A DNA stretch of 64,000 bases, from the NCBI GenBank assembly GCA_030272585.1, contig BSYQ01000004.1, forward strand, positions 5,022,001 to 5,086,000, read 5' to 3'. Within the stretch, counting starts at the first letter, position 1. Each line of letters opens with the position of its first letter. Of this stretch, positions 34,471-45,600 are shown in pieces. Origin of the DNA: Bryopsis sp. KO-2023. Its lineage: Eukaryota > Chlorophyta > Ulvophyceae > Bryopsidales > Bryopsidaceae. Both the position numbers and the translations under genes were made by a program. The notes beneath the pieces are model-generated. The model saw only the letters and a program-made list of their open reading frames with translations, was not told where the DNA came from and did not search any database.

Positions 34471-37400
34471 GAGTTAACAAGTGCCGCTAAAAAAGGGGGT
34501 ACATCGCCCCCACAAGGGAGCCTAAAATCGGGGGTACATCGCCGTCACCTCACCTCCCACCCGAGACACCACGCCACGTCACGGATCGCGGAGGAAACGA
34601 ATCCAAATCCAGCCACCTGCCGTCGTCGTCGTTGTCGTCATCGTCGCCGCTCGTCTTTTCTATCGGTGCGCACTGCCCACGCGTCATTAGCGGAGGTCAG
34701 GACGTGTACGCCCGGACCAAAAAAGGAGCGGAGTCTTGTTGTGTCGACGTCTGCGCTGTGTGCTCGAACGACGCATACTGAAAAAGCGTTTCGTGGGTCT
34801 ATCACGAGCGAAATTTCGCTTGGAACAGGAAGCGAAGCTTGGAGTGGAAAGCAAACACACGCCAGGAGCGTATTCCCGCCTTACACGGTCTGTCAACAAG
34901 TCATGGATAATGAAAAGCGTTTTGTTTGGTCGGAAAAGAATTGATAGTGCGTAACTGTGCAGCAGATCATTCTAGAGGCTGCAGCATCTTCAATATCGGG
35001 AAGTCGGCTTTCCATTTTCCTTAGCAGTGTACACTGCAGTCTCCTGTATTCTCCTATGTTATTTTTCTTTTTATTTCCATGCACAAAGGCTGATTAACAG
35101 CTTACCCAGTGAATAAATTTGTGACAATATCCCTACTAGCAGTCTAGTTTTTTTACTCTTTGTTAGTGCAGCCTATGACTCTCCTTCAATTCGATTCAGT
35201 TTTGAATAGTAATTCACATCCATCATAAAATAACAGTCGGAGGGAGAGGTCTGCCGTGTATTGTGTTTTCCTGAATTTGGCTCGACCATTGATTTTCACC
35301 ACAATGGAGTTCAGAAATTGCATCTCAATGCTTCACTACAATTGTTGCAAATTTCACAATAGATTTCCCCGTCAAGTTTGACCAAATTTTGTTTCATATC
35401 CATGGATTCCTTGTCCTGGTGTGAATTTGGAGTACCTCTGCTGGCCTGAAAAACACATGTGGACCCATGCTGCAGCAGTAATAATTTGTGAGTGATTTCC
35501 ACAGGCTTCATCTTCTCCGGAATGATGGGTATTTTTTTGCAGGCCAGAGATACAACAATATTGGACCTCTGATTTTCATAGACAGCCATTTTGCTATTTG
35601 TGTTGAAGCTTTCTTTTTCTTTGAATCACCTGCCCTTCTCAAAATCTTTTGCATTTGCTTTTTACATTTTGATTTTATCAAAAACGAAACAGAATCGGTG
35701 GACAAGCAAACTTGTTCATCATTGTGGGATTTTCTACAGCATGTATTTTCCTGGGAGACAGGCAAACTGTACGGTTTTTTGGATAGCATTTTATTTATGT
35801 GTATACACAAATATTGCCATTAAAAATAAAAAATTATGTTATATTATTTTTTAGTAACAGTGAGATCTAGAATGGCTTTTTTCTTTTTTTAATTCACTAT
35901 GTTCTTCAGGTACATCCAGCATTTGGAGAAAGGAAGCTCTATGTCAAACCCATTGGGAGGAGCAGTGCCATCCAGACGGCGTCGAACGATCCAGGAATTG
36001 ATGAAAGAGTCGACACTCCTAGGAACAGAATGCGCAAGGTCTGCAGCCCTGGATGACAACATTAGGAACAGTGGATTGGTCGCCAGAAGGGGTGCCTTAT
36101 CAATCCCCGTCAAAGATGAAATCAACTGATGCCACAGCAGAGGGTGCCTGGATCGATGTCCTTCTTCAAACGATTGTTCAACATGTGCCAAAAGACGAAT
36201 TAAAGACCATCTTGGAGACGGGCCGGTAATAGCTTTCTTGTTGTTGTTTTTTTTTTCGTTCGATGTTCCAGGGTACAATGTCGACTAACAGAGACAAATC
36301 TGCTTTGATAGGCAAACCTGGAATGTGACTTTTACATACATACATACAGATTATTATTTTTTACAGGCTGACACCACTTCAACAAGAATAGTCAAGACTC
36401 CTTGTGACCCTGTTCATTTTTTGCTTCCCCTTGCTTCTACCCAATATTACTCTACGCCGGGATCGGGGGTTTTCTAAATCTTGTGAAATAATATCCTTCA
36501 TGATTATTATTATTATTGAAATGCATGTGCGGTTCACATATTTCAGGTTGGGTGACACATGAGGAGATCGTTGCTTGTTGCCAAATTGTGGTGGTGTTGG
36601 CTCCTCAATGCGCTCCGCCCTTGAAAGAACCAAAGCTCACCACTGCCTCTGAAAATACTCAGCACGATGAGTCTGTTAGGGATGCAATCCTGAAGTAGTG
36701 GGCTTCGAATAGTGTGGAAGTGATGACAAGTGTTGTGGATGGAGTGGAGATTCATCTTGGAAAATTGAAAAATGTGGTGGAAGATTTGGGTGGTGGAGAC
36801 GAGGTGAGATAAAGTGAAAAGTTGCTTTGTTGTGCCATGTCTATCTTGCTGGAGATCCCCAGATTGTCATAACCTCCCCCCCCCCTCCCCCTCTTTTTCC
36901 GCTTCGCCTTACAATTACCCATTGTTTGCTGAACTAGGTAACCACGAAAAAGCGCTGGGGTCAGGTGGCGGATCAATTTGGTATTAAAAAATCCTGCAAA
37001 AACCGTGGCTATCGCCTAAAAATATAGCATTGGGTAGGGGAAGTTGAACCAGCTGTCGATGGAGCTTCTGCAAGTATGAGGTCAACAGAATGTAGGTTGG
37101 TTGCTTGTGTCTCTTTTTGAATGTGAATAAGAAATGTAGATCGTTTTCGGGCTGTGGTTTTTTACTGTTTTTTTTTTGCATGCTTCTGTGAATGAAATGA
37201 AGATTGTGTTGCAGAAATTACACAAAACAATTCTGTTGTAGCAATTACATACAAGACTTGGAAATCCATTGTTGGTGCTGTATATATATATATACATATA
37301 TTAGGTTCAACTAATCAAACCTGTTCGATGTCGGAACTCATGTCCATCCCTGTTGTTGTTCTTAGTGGGACCGTTTGAAGTGGAAGAACAACAAGAGGGG

Positions 37401-38115
37401 CAGCAAGACAGTAGGATGAGTCAGGAGAATATTCATTTTCAAGGACCAGGGATTCATCAGGAGAATATTCATTTTCAAGGACCAGGGATTCATCAGGAGA
37501 ATATTCATTTTCAAGGACCAGGGATTCATCAGGAGAATATTCATTTTCAAGGACCAGGGATTCAACATAACAATGTCGATCAGAGTGCTGTAGATCGATG
37601 GAGTCAAGCCAACCAAGGATGGGGGGTACCTTCAACAATTTGGCTGCCCGCTCGTGTGCCTAGACAACAAGATCCTCCTGAGACCTGACCTTATCTATCC
37701 AGGTCAAAATATCAGAAAGAATCTCTCTCGTAACCTAACTTAAAACCAGACTGCGCGACACCCAAAACCCTTGGCATCAGAGCACGTAATATGCCTGTTC
37801 AGTTGCAGGCGGGTGACGGATGTGTGTCTTGTGGGTCGCTCTTGTCAAGAAAGTTGAGGACTGTGGGCTGAATGTGAGGAACTAGATTTCATTGATTGTA
37901 AGCCTTCAGGTGTGCAGAATGCCCGTGTGTTCGGGAAGATATTGAAATCATCACAAAGCATATTAGCACCATAGAAATGTGATCGTTCCGGTGAACCAAA
38001 ACCTTACTTGAGGTCAGGCCCGTGGTGAGAAATCAATCTATTGGGGAGAAATCAATCCAGTTCGATCGTGCTTCACGATTCGTAAACACGTTTTAATGTT
38101 GGATTCTTTCTCCCC
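34471..38115 (+). repeat. Left inverted arm of the foldback element
   Basis: Outermost 80 bp carry two copies of the subterminal motif GGGGGTACATCGCC (34495-34508 and 34530-34543), a likely binding site for a mobilising protein. Farther in are gene-like stretches reading toward the spacer: a short Met-initiated frame with RFVWSEKN (near 34902), helical fragments near 35912-36235 and 36547-36807, and KKRWGQVADQFG (near 36945), which together recall Myb/SANT-like DNA-binding proteins. In-frame stops interrupt them (for example a TAG near 36696), so I do not call an intact gene. A 36-bp minisatellite lies at 37422-37565. Confidence 0.8.
37422..37565 (+). repeat. 36-bp in-frame minisatellite, 4 copies (left arm)
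   Basis: Four copies of a 36-bp unit encoding QENIHFQGPGIH on the plus strand. Because the unit is a multiple of three, long frames stay open on both strands here, so open length alone is not evidence of coding. The copy in the right arm is at 39501-39644. Confidence 0.9.
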
Positions 38116-38950
38116 CTCCATACAATGGATTTGCACGTGTTTCGAAAAACACACTATGCAGTTCATGTTGAAATTTCAGATCAATCCATGTTATTAAGGG
38201 TGTAATATTCCAAGGACTATTTTTCACAAAAGGGGCTACCCCACAAAAAAGGCCATAACTCATCCCATACTCCATATTTTTGACACTTGTTTTTTTTTGT
38301 GGACAAATACCAACAATATGCATCTTTCAACAAAATATCACAGAAAAAAATTGAGTCATGGACGAGCTATATTTAGAAAACCACTACAGAAATCGGTTTT
38401 TCTTAGCTCATGATGACTAAATGATTATGGATTTCGATGAAAATTGGCAGAACACATAACACACATCTTATACACATGCTGACAAAATTTCAGATCAATC
38501 CGATCTCTTTTTGATCCGATCAAGAGGACGTTTCGTCCGGAGAGGGTTGTAGGGGTCTTGAGAGGGATGTTAGGCTTTACGTCAATAAACCGTTTCGCTT
38601 TTGCGCATTACGTGATCCGATGAAGCTGAAATTTTGTAGGCATGTTGTTTGTGGTCATCACACATGTCATGCAAAATTTCAGCTTCATCTGAGGTTATTT
38701 AGATGGGTTCGTACGGGATTTCTGCATGTTAATCGAGGTATAAGTTATAACCGGGGGCTGAAACTCTAGATCCCTCATATCTCTTGGCACACACGTGGGA
38801 TTGCTTCGAAATTTTGATGGTGATTGGAACACACATATATAAAGCTCCTAGAAAAATTTCATGATGATTGGATCATTGAGCTTAGAGTTATGAGCTCTTT
38901 TGTTTCGAGAAATCAGCGTTTTCGAGGGCTTATAACTTATTTATTACCTT
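38116..38950. other. Unique spacer of the foldback element
   Basis: 835 bp present once. It contains a 17-bp inverted repeat (38620-38636 and 38672-38688, core GAAGCTGAAATTTTG and its complement) and several loosely similar AAATTTCAGATCAATCC-type segments (near 38175 and 38490). No coding sequence recognised. Confidence 0.6.
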
Positions 38951-41900
38951 GGGGAGAAAGAATCCAACATTAAAACGTGTTTACGAATCGTGAAGCACGA
39001 TCGAACTGGATTGATTTCTCCCCAATAGATTGATTTCTCACCACGGGCCTGACCTCAAGTAAGGTTTTGGTTCACCGGAACGATCACATTTCTATGGTGC
39101 TAATATGCTTTGTGATGATTTCAATATCTTCCCGAACACACGGGCATTCTGCACACCTGAAGGCTTACAATCAATGAAATCTAGTTCCTCACATTCAGCC
39201 CACAGTCCTCAACTTTCTTGACAAGAGCGACCCACAAGACACACATCCGTCACCCGCCTGCAACTGAACAGGCATATTACGTGCTCTGATGCCAAGGGTT
39301 TTGGGTGTCGCGCAGTCTGGTTTTAAGTTAGGTTACGAGAGAGATTCTTTCTGATATTTTGACCTGGATAGATAAGGTCAGGTCTCAGGAGGATCTTGTT
39401 GTCTAGGCACACGAGCGGGCAGCCAAATTGTTGAAGGTACCCCCCATCCTTGGTTGGCTTGACTCCATCGATCTACAGCACTCTGATCGACATTGTTATG
39501 TTGAATCCCTGGTCCTTGAAAATGAATATTCTCCTGATGAATCCCTGGTCCTTGAAAATGAATATTCTCCTGATGAATCCCTGGTCCTTGAAAATGAATA
39601 TTCTCCTGATGAATCCCTGGTCCTTGAAAATGAATATTCTCCTGACTCATCCTACTGTCTTGCTGCCCCTCTTGTTGTTCTTCCACTTCAAACGGTCCCA
39701 CTAAGAACAACAACAGGGATGGACATGAGTTCCGACATCGAACAGGTTTGATTAGTTGAACCTAATATATGTATATATATATATACAGCACCAACAATGG
39801 ATTTCCAAGTCTTGTATGTAATTGCTACAACAGAATTGTTTTGTGTAATTTCTGCAACACAATCTTCATTTCATTCACAGAAGCATGCAAAAAAAAAACA
39901 GTAAAAAACCACAGCCCGAAAACGATCTACATTTCTTATTCACATTCAAAAAGAGACACAAGCAACCAACCTACATTCTGTTGACCTCATACTTGCAGAA
40001 GCTCCATCGACAGCTGGTTCAACTTCCCCTACCCAATGCTATATTTTTAGGCGATAGCCACGGTTTTTGCAGGATTTTTTAATACCAAATTGATCCGCCA
40101 CCTGACCCCAGCGCTTTTTCGTGGTTACCTAGTTCAGCAAACAATGGGTAATTGTAAGGCGAAGCGGAAAAAGAGGGGGAGGGGGGGGGGAGGTTATGAC
40201 AATCTGGGGATCTCCAGCAAGATAGACATGGCACAACAAAGCAACTTTTCACTTTATCTCACCTCGTCTCCACCACCCAAATCTTCCACCACATTTTTCA
40301 ATTTTCCAAGATGAATCTCCACTCCATCCACAACACTTGTCATCACTTCCACACTATTCGAAGCCCACTACTTCAGGATTGCATCCCTAACAGACTCATC
40401 GTGCTGAGTATTTTCAGAGGCAGTGGTGAGCTTTGGTTCTTTCAAGGGCGGAGCGCATTGAGGAGCCAACACCACCACAATTTGGCAACAAGCAACGATC
40501 TCCTCATGTGTCACCCAACCTGAAATATGTGAACCGCACATGCATTTCAATAATAATAATAATCATGAAGGATATTATTTCACAAGATTTAGAAAACCCC
40601 CGATCCCGGCGTAGAGTAATATTGGGTAGAAGCAAGGGGAAGCAAAAAATGAACAGGGTCACAAGGAGTCTTGACTATTCTTGTTGAAGTGGTGTCAGCC
40701 TGTAAAAAATAATAATCTGTATGTATGTATGTAAAAGTCACATTCCAGGTTTGCCTATCAAAGCAGATTTGTCTCTGTTAGTCGACATTGTACCCTGGAA
40801 CATCGAACGAAAAAAAAAACAACAACAAGAAAGCTATTACCGGCCCGTCTCCAAGATGGTCTTTAATTCGTCTTTTGGCACATGTTGAACAATCGTTTGA
40901 AGAAGGACATCGATCCAGGCACCCTCTGCTGTGGCATCAGTTGATTTCATCTTTGACGGGGATTGATAAGGCACCCCTTCTGGCGACCAATCCACTGTTC
41001 CTAATGTTGTCATCCAGGGCTGCAGACCTTGCGCATTCTGTTCCTAGGAGTGTCGACTCTTTCATCAATTCCTGGATCGTTCGACGCCGTCTGGATGGCA
41101 CTGCTCCTCCCAATGGGTTTGACATAGAGCTTCCTTTCTCCAAATGCTGGATGTACCTGAAGAACATAGTGAATTAAAAAAAGAAAAAAGCCATTCTAGA
41201 TCTCACTGTTACTAAAAAATAATATAACATAATTTTTTATTTTTAATGGCAATATTTGTGTATACACATAAATAAAATGCTATCCAAAAAACCGTACAGT
41301 TTGCCTGTCTCCCAGGAAAATACATGCTGTAGAAAATCCCACAATGATGAACAAGTTTGCTTGTCCACCGATTCTGTTTCGTTTTTGATAAAATCAAAAT
41401 GTAAAAAGCAAATGCAAAAGATTTTGAGAAGGGCAGGTGATTCAAAGAAAAAGAAAGCTTCAACACAAATAGCAAAATGGCTGTCTATGAAAATCAGAGG
41501 TCCAATATTGTTGTATCTCTGGCCTGCAAAAAAATACCCATCATTCCGGAGAAGATGAAGCCTGTGGAAATCACTCACAAATTATTACTGCTGCAGCATG
41601 GGTCCACATGTGTTTTTCAGGCCAGCAGAGGTACTCCAAATTCACACCAGGACAAGGAATCCATGGATATGAAACAAAATTTGGTCAAACTTGACGGGGA
41701 AATCTATTGTGAAATTTGCAACAATTGTAGTGAAGCATTGAGATGCAATTTCTGAACTCCATTGTGGTGAAAATCAATGGTCGAGCCAAATTCAGGAAAA
41801 CACAATACACGGCAGACCTCTCCCTCCGACTGTTATTTTATGATGGATGTGAATTACTATTCAAAACTGAATCGAATTGAAGGAGAGTCATAGGCTGCAC

Positions 41901-42595
41901 TAACAAAGAGTAAAAAAACTAGACTGCTAGTAGGGATATTGTCACAAATTTATTCACTGGGTAAGCTGTTAATCAGCCTTTGTGCATGGAAATAAAAAGA
42001 AAAATAACATAGGAGAATACAGGAGACTGCAGTGTACACTGCTAAGGAAAATGGAAAGCCGACTTCCCGATATTGAAGATGCTGCAGCCTCTAGAATGAT
42101 CTGCTGCACAGTTACGCACTATCAATTCTTTTCCGACCAAACAAAACGCTTTTCATTATCCATGACTTGTTGACAGACCGTGTAAGGCGGGAATACGCTC
42201 CTGGCGTGTGTTTGCTTTCCACTCCAAGCTTCGCTTCCTGTTCCAAGCGAAATTTCGCTCGTGATAGACCCACGAAACGCTTTTTCAGTATGCGTCGTTC
42301 GAGCACACAGCGCAGACGTCGACACAACAAGACTCCGCTCCTTTTTTGGTCCGGGCGTACACGTCCTGACCTCCGCTAATGACGCGTGGGCAGTGCGCAC
42401 CGATAGAAAAGACGAGCGGCGACGATGACGACAACGACGACGACGGCAGGTGGCTGGATTTGGATTCGTTTCCTCCGCGATCCGTGACGTGCCGTGGTGT
42501 CTCGGGTGGGAGGTGAGGTGACGGCGATGTACCCCCGATTTTAGGCTCCCTTGTGGGGGCGATGTACCCCCTTTTTTAGCGGCACTTGTTAACTC
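38951..42595 (-). repeat. Right inverted arm of the foldback element
   Basis: Reverse complement of the left arm over its full 3645 bp with one difference seen. It carries the mirrored subterminal motifs (42523-42536 and 42558-42571), the mirrored Myb/SANT-like fragments and the mirrored 36-bp minisatellite (39501-39644). Confidence 0.85.
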
Positions 42596-42602
42596 CAAGT
42601 CC
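42596..42602. repeat. Target-site duplication, right copy
   Basis: CAAGTCC directly after the right arm; the following CCCCACACAC matches ordinary flank upstream of the HPAT gene. Confidence 0.7.
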
Positions 42603-42665
42603 CCACACACACACACATTAAAAAAAAAAAGTGCGTGGAGAATTTCCGATTCAGGCTGAATATCC

Positions 42666-45600
42666 ATGCCCTCTTTACGTTTCGGACCAAGGCCATCCCT
42701 GGCACTGTTCTTTCTCGCTTTCGGAGCCTCTTACCTCCTTTTCTGCCTTTACCAGTATTCGAGCGTGCCTGGCCTGGTTCGATACGACGAATCGAAAGCA
42801 CAAGTGCAAGAAGTTTCCTTGCAGACTCGACGTCAAGAACAGGGGGCTCTGATCGCCCGAGAAGCTCGGGAAACCGAGTATAACGTCGGTGCTCAAGAAA
42901 GCGTCCAACTCCAAGTGCGTTTCACTAAGACACCCTGGTTTTGTCAATCTTTCTAGAGGCCAATACGTCTGTGTGTAGAAAGTTATGTATTACAAGCGCT
43001 CTGTGTTTGCTTTTGTCGGCGCCACAGAAACACAATAATGCCCGTGGAATGTACAATGCAATTGTATGGCTGATCTGCCATTGAAGTTTGCAGGGACAAG
43101 ATGCATGACAAGAGTAATAAATGGTTGATGTCTAACCTAGAAAAACAAATGAAAGAATTAAATATATATACGCGCATTCAAGGTGGTTGATCATGTGCCG
43201 ATTGATATGCAGAACTCTGAAGAACTCTTCTGCCATTTGCTCGAAGGAAAAAGGTAAAACTATGAAATTGTGTTGCCGGGTGCAATTTTTCATGTCATTT
43301 CATCTGGAGTCCATATCAACTGGGTTCCTCATCCCCCTCCGAAAAAAATTGACCCAACATATGTAACATAGAGCAGAATCATAAGTAAAGTAACCCGAAT
43401 CAAAGTCTCTGGTGTTGTCCTAGACCAAGGCAAAGATCATATTGATCATCTCAGCAGCTCACCCCATGCCACAGCAATATTTCTGGTTTTGGTGTTTTGT
43501 AGGATATCATCATTTCCAGTGAAGGAAGTGTGGGACACAGAATCTGGGGCGGCATGCTGTGCTGAATGTCAAAATTTCCAGAACTCCGAAGACCCCTTGA
43601 AATCATGCAACGGTAAGTCATGGGACACATTGCTGGAGCAAAACGTTTCAAAAAAAATACAGGAGAGGGGAAAAGAATCTCCAGGGTTCTTATGCCCTGC
43701 TTAAAATCAGGCCCAAAACCAGTGAAAGACAAAAAGAATCGATAACCAATGACAGAACCTTGATTCTGTTTTTGCTCAGAATGTTTTTGGGCCTTCTTGT
43801 GATACGGACGATCAGCTCTCCGGTGTATAATTTTGATAATGAATTTATTTTATATTTTCCTCTTGACAGGTTGGTCTTACTGCTCCCAACAAGAGCCATG
43901 TAAAGGGGACTATAGGAAGTGCGAACTCTTTCATGCGGTAAATACTTGAATTAAAAAAAAAGCCAACCTGGGCACTTGATATTTGAGTCGTCTTGTAACA
44001 TATTTTCAGTGAGAAGGGCCACACTTGGTGCTATTCACCTTGTGTAAAGATTTTAATATCCATGAATTTTGTGGAATTACAACTGAAAAATTTAAGAGTT
44101 CAAGGTTCAGTCGGGGTGGTGGTGCCAGTCAATGCAACTGATCGTTTTTTTAGCTGGACTTCTGCCTCCTCTGCACACCGCGAATCGCAAAACGATTGTC
44201 AAGTGTGAGGAAAGAATCGGGGAACTGTAGAATTCACTGTTGAATGTTGTGGTTTACAGCACTGGCCTCAAGTGATGAACTACCAATTCTCAGAGACCCA
44301 TGGCGTTTGGACGTCAGGCTACCTCCAGAATCGTGGTCTGGAACAGCCCCCGGTAAGCCAACCCAGCAAGCATCTCATTCCGAGCTCCTGTCCTGTATTC
44401 TGTTTTGCCCAAATGCTCCAGGAGACCAGAATGAATGTTGCTGAGTTGTTCCGTCTAACCTTTTCGACAAAAAGTTGCATTAAAGCTGGAGTATTGTTGA
44501 TCAAGGGGTGGTATATGCTTGGTTCGTATGCGTGTCCTGAAACACTCTGGGGGTGGAGCCGATTCTAAACCCCTAGCTTTCCGAAAAACTGAGAAGCTTC
44601 CCCCCACAAAAGAGTTCAATTCACAGGAATCCCCCAGAGGATGAGCTTGGTTTGGTTATGCAGGCACATCAGGGAGGAGACCGCCAGTACCACACAATCG
44701 TTACCACCCAAGGGAAAGCCTCGCACTGGCAAATACAGATTGCATTCTACTGGTGAGAATCTGTGTTGACTTTTTGGAACACTGTCCCAAGAAAATTGGT
44801 CGGTGCAATCTGATCGTAGTGAGAAGCCGCATCTATCATGAGGCCACGGAATCCCTGAACTGCCGCAGCGGGTTTTGGGAGATTGGCCATCAAAAACATC
44901 CTTGCAATATCCTACCATACCCTTGTCGAGAAACGCAACCTCTATATGTGGAAAAACTCAAAAAAACTCAAAAAAACTCAAAAAAGGACAGCAAGACATA
45001 GTTGTTTGGTGAATCGATGGGAACCCTGATCAAGATTGCACCCCTACACAACAACAGGTTCAAGAAAAGGAAAGCGGAATGCGAGGCTGATCCACCATGC
45101 GACATGGGGGGCTTCACTCGAATCCTCCATTCAGGGAAACCTGACGACTTGATGGAGACTATCCCCACCTTCCTGGCAGAGCCTTTGCCAGCCACCCACA
45201 ACGCCAACAAAGACGGCTATGTTGTGCTGAACAGACCGAATTCCATACTGCAGTGGCTCCAACAGGCCACGATTCCAGAGAAATATGTCTTGATGGCCGA
45301 ACCGGATCATTTGCTGTTGAAACCCCTGCCGAATATGATGGTGGGCGAGAACCCTGTGGCCTACGGGTTTCTTTACATGAACGCCCAGGAGACAGACATA
45401 GCTCGTATCGTTCGAAAATTCATAGGCGATGTGTCTGACGCCGAACTGGAAAAGGTGGCACCCATCGGTAGGCAAAAATGGTTTCACTTATCCTGGCAAG
45501 GGCTTTCGTTTTGTTTTTTCTTTTCTTTTCTGTTCAAATGACTAGGTTTTCTTTTTCCTGCTTCAGAAAAGGGGAGGGGTGGGGTGGCTGGGTAAGAAAG

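Larger units (their letters stand above)
34471..42595. mobile_element. Giant foldback-type element with 3645-bp terminal inverted arms
   Basis: The left arm (34471-38115) and right arm (38951-42595) are reverse complements; positions pair so that the two coordinates sum to 77066. The only difference I found is one base (34574 against 42492). The spacer is 38116-38950. The ends read GAGTTAAC inward and are flanked by CAAGTCC at 34464-34470 and 42596-42602, a likely target duplication of 7 bp (or 8 bp, CCAAGTCC, if the last base of the arm is counted as flank). This is the structure of a foldback DNA transposon. No transposase is recognised; superfamily unknown. Near-identity of the arms implies recent origin or recent gene conversion. 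It separates the divergent PANK and HPAT genes. Confidence 0.85.

Noticed and set aside
35311-35823. Overlapping frames of about 90-110 codons on both strands of the foldback arm
   Set aside because: AT-rich, no domain, no splice partners; the same frames reappear in the other arm only because the DNA is copied.
37315-37638. Minus-strand 107-codon frame with repeated peptide in the foldback arm
   Set aside because: Produced by the 36-bp minisatellite, whose length is a multiple of three; both strands stay open.
34471-42595. Reading the long terminal inverted repeats as a Polinton-type virus-like element
   Set aside because: No capsid, polymerase or integrase sequence is seen and the flanking duplication is 7-8 bp, not 6 bp.
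44010-44055. Possible extra HPAT exon with a GHTWCYSPC turn
   Set aside because: Attractive sequence, but its phase does not fit either neighbouring exon and the flanking exons join in frame without it.
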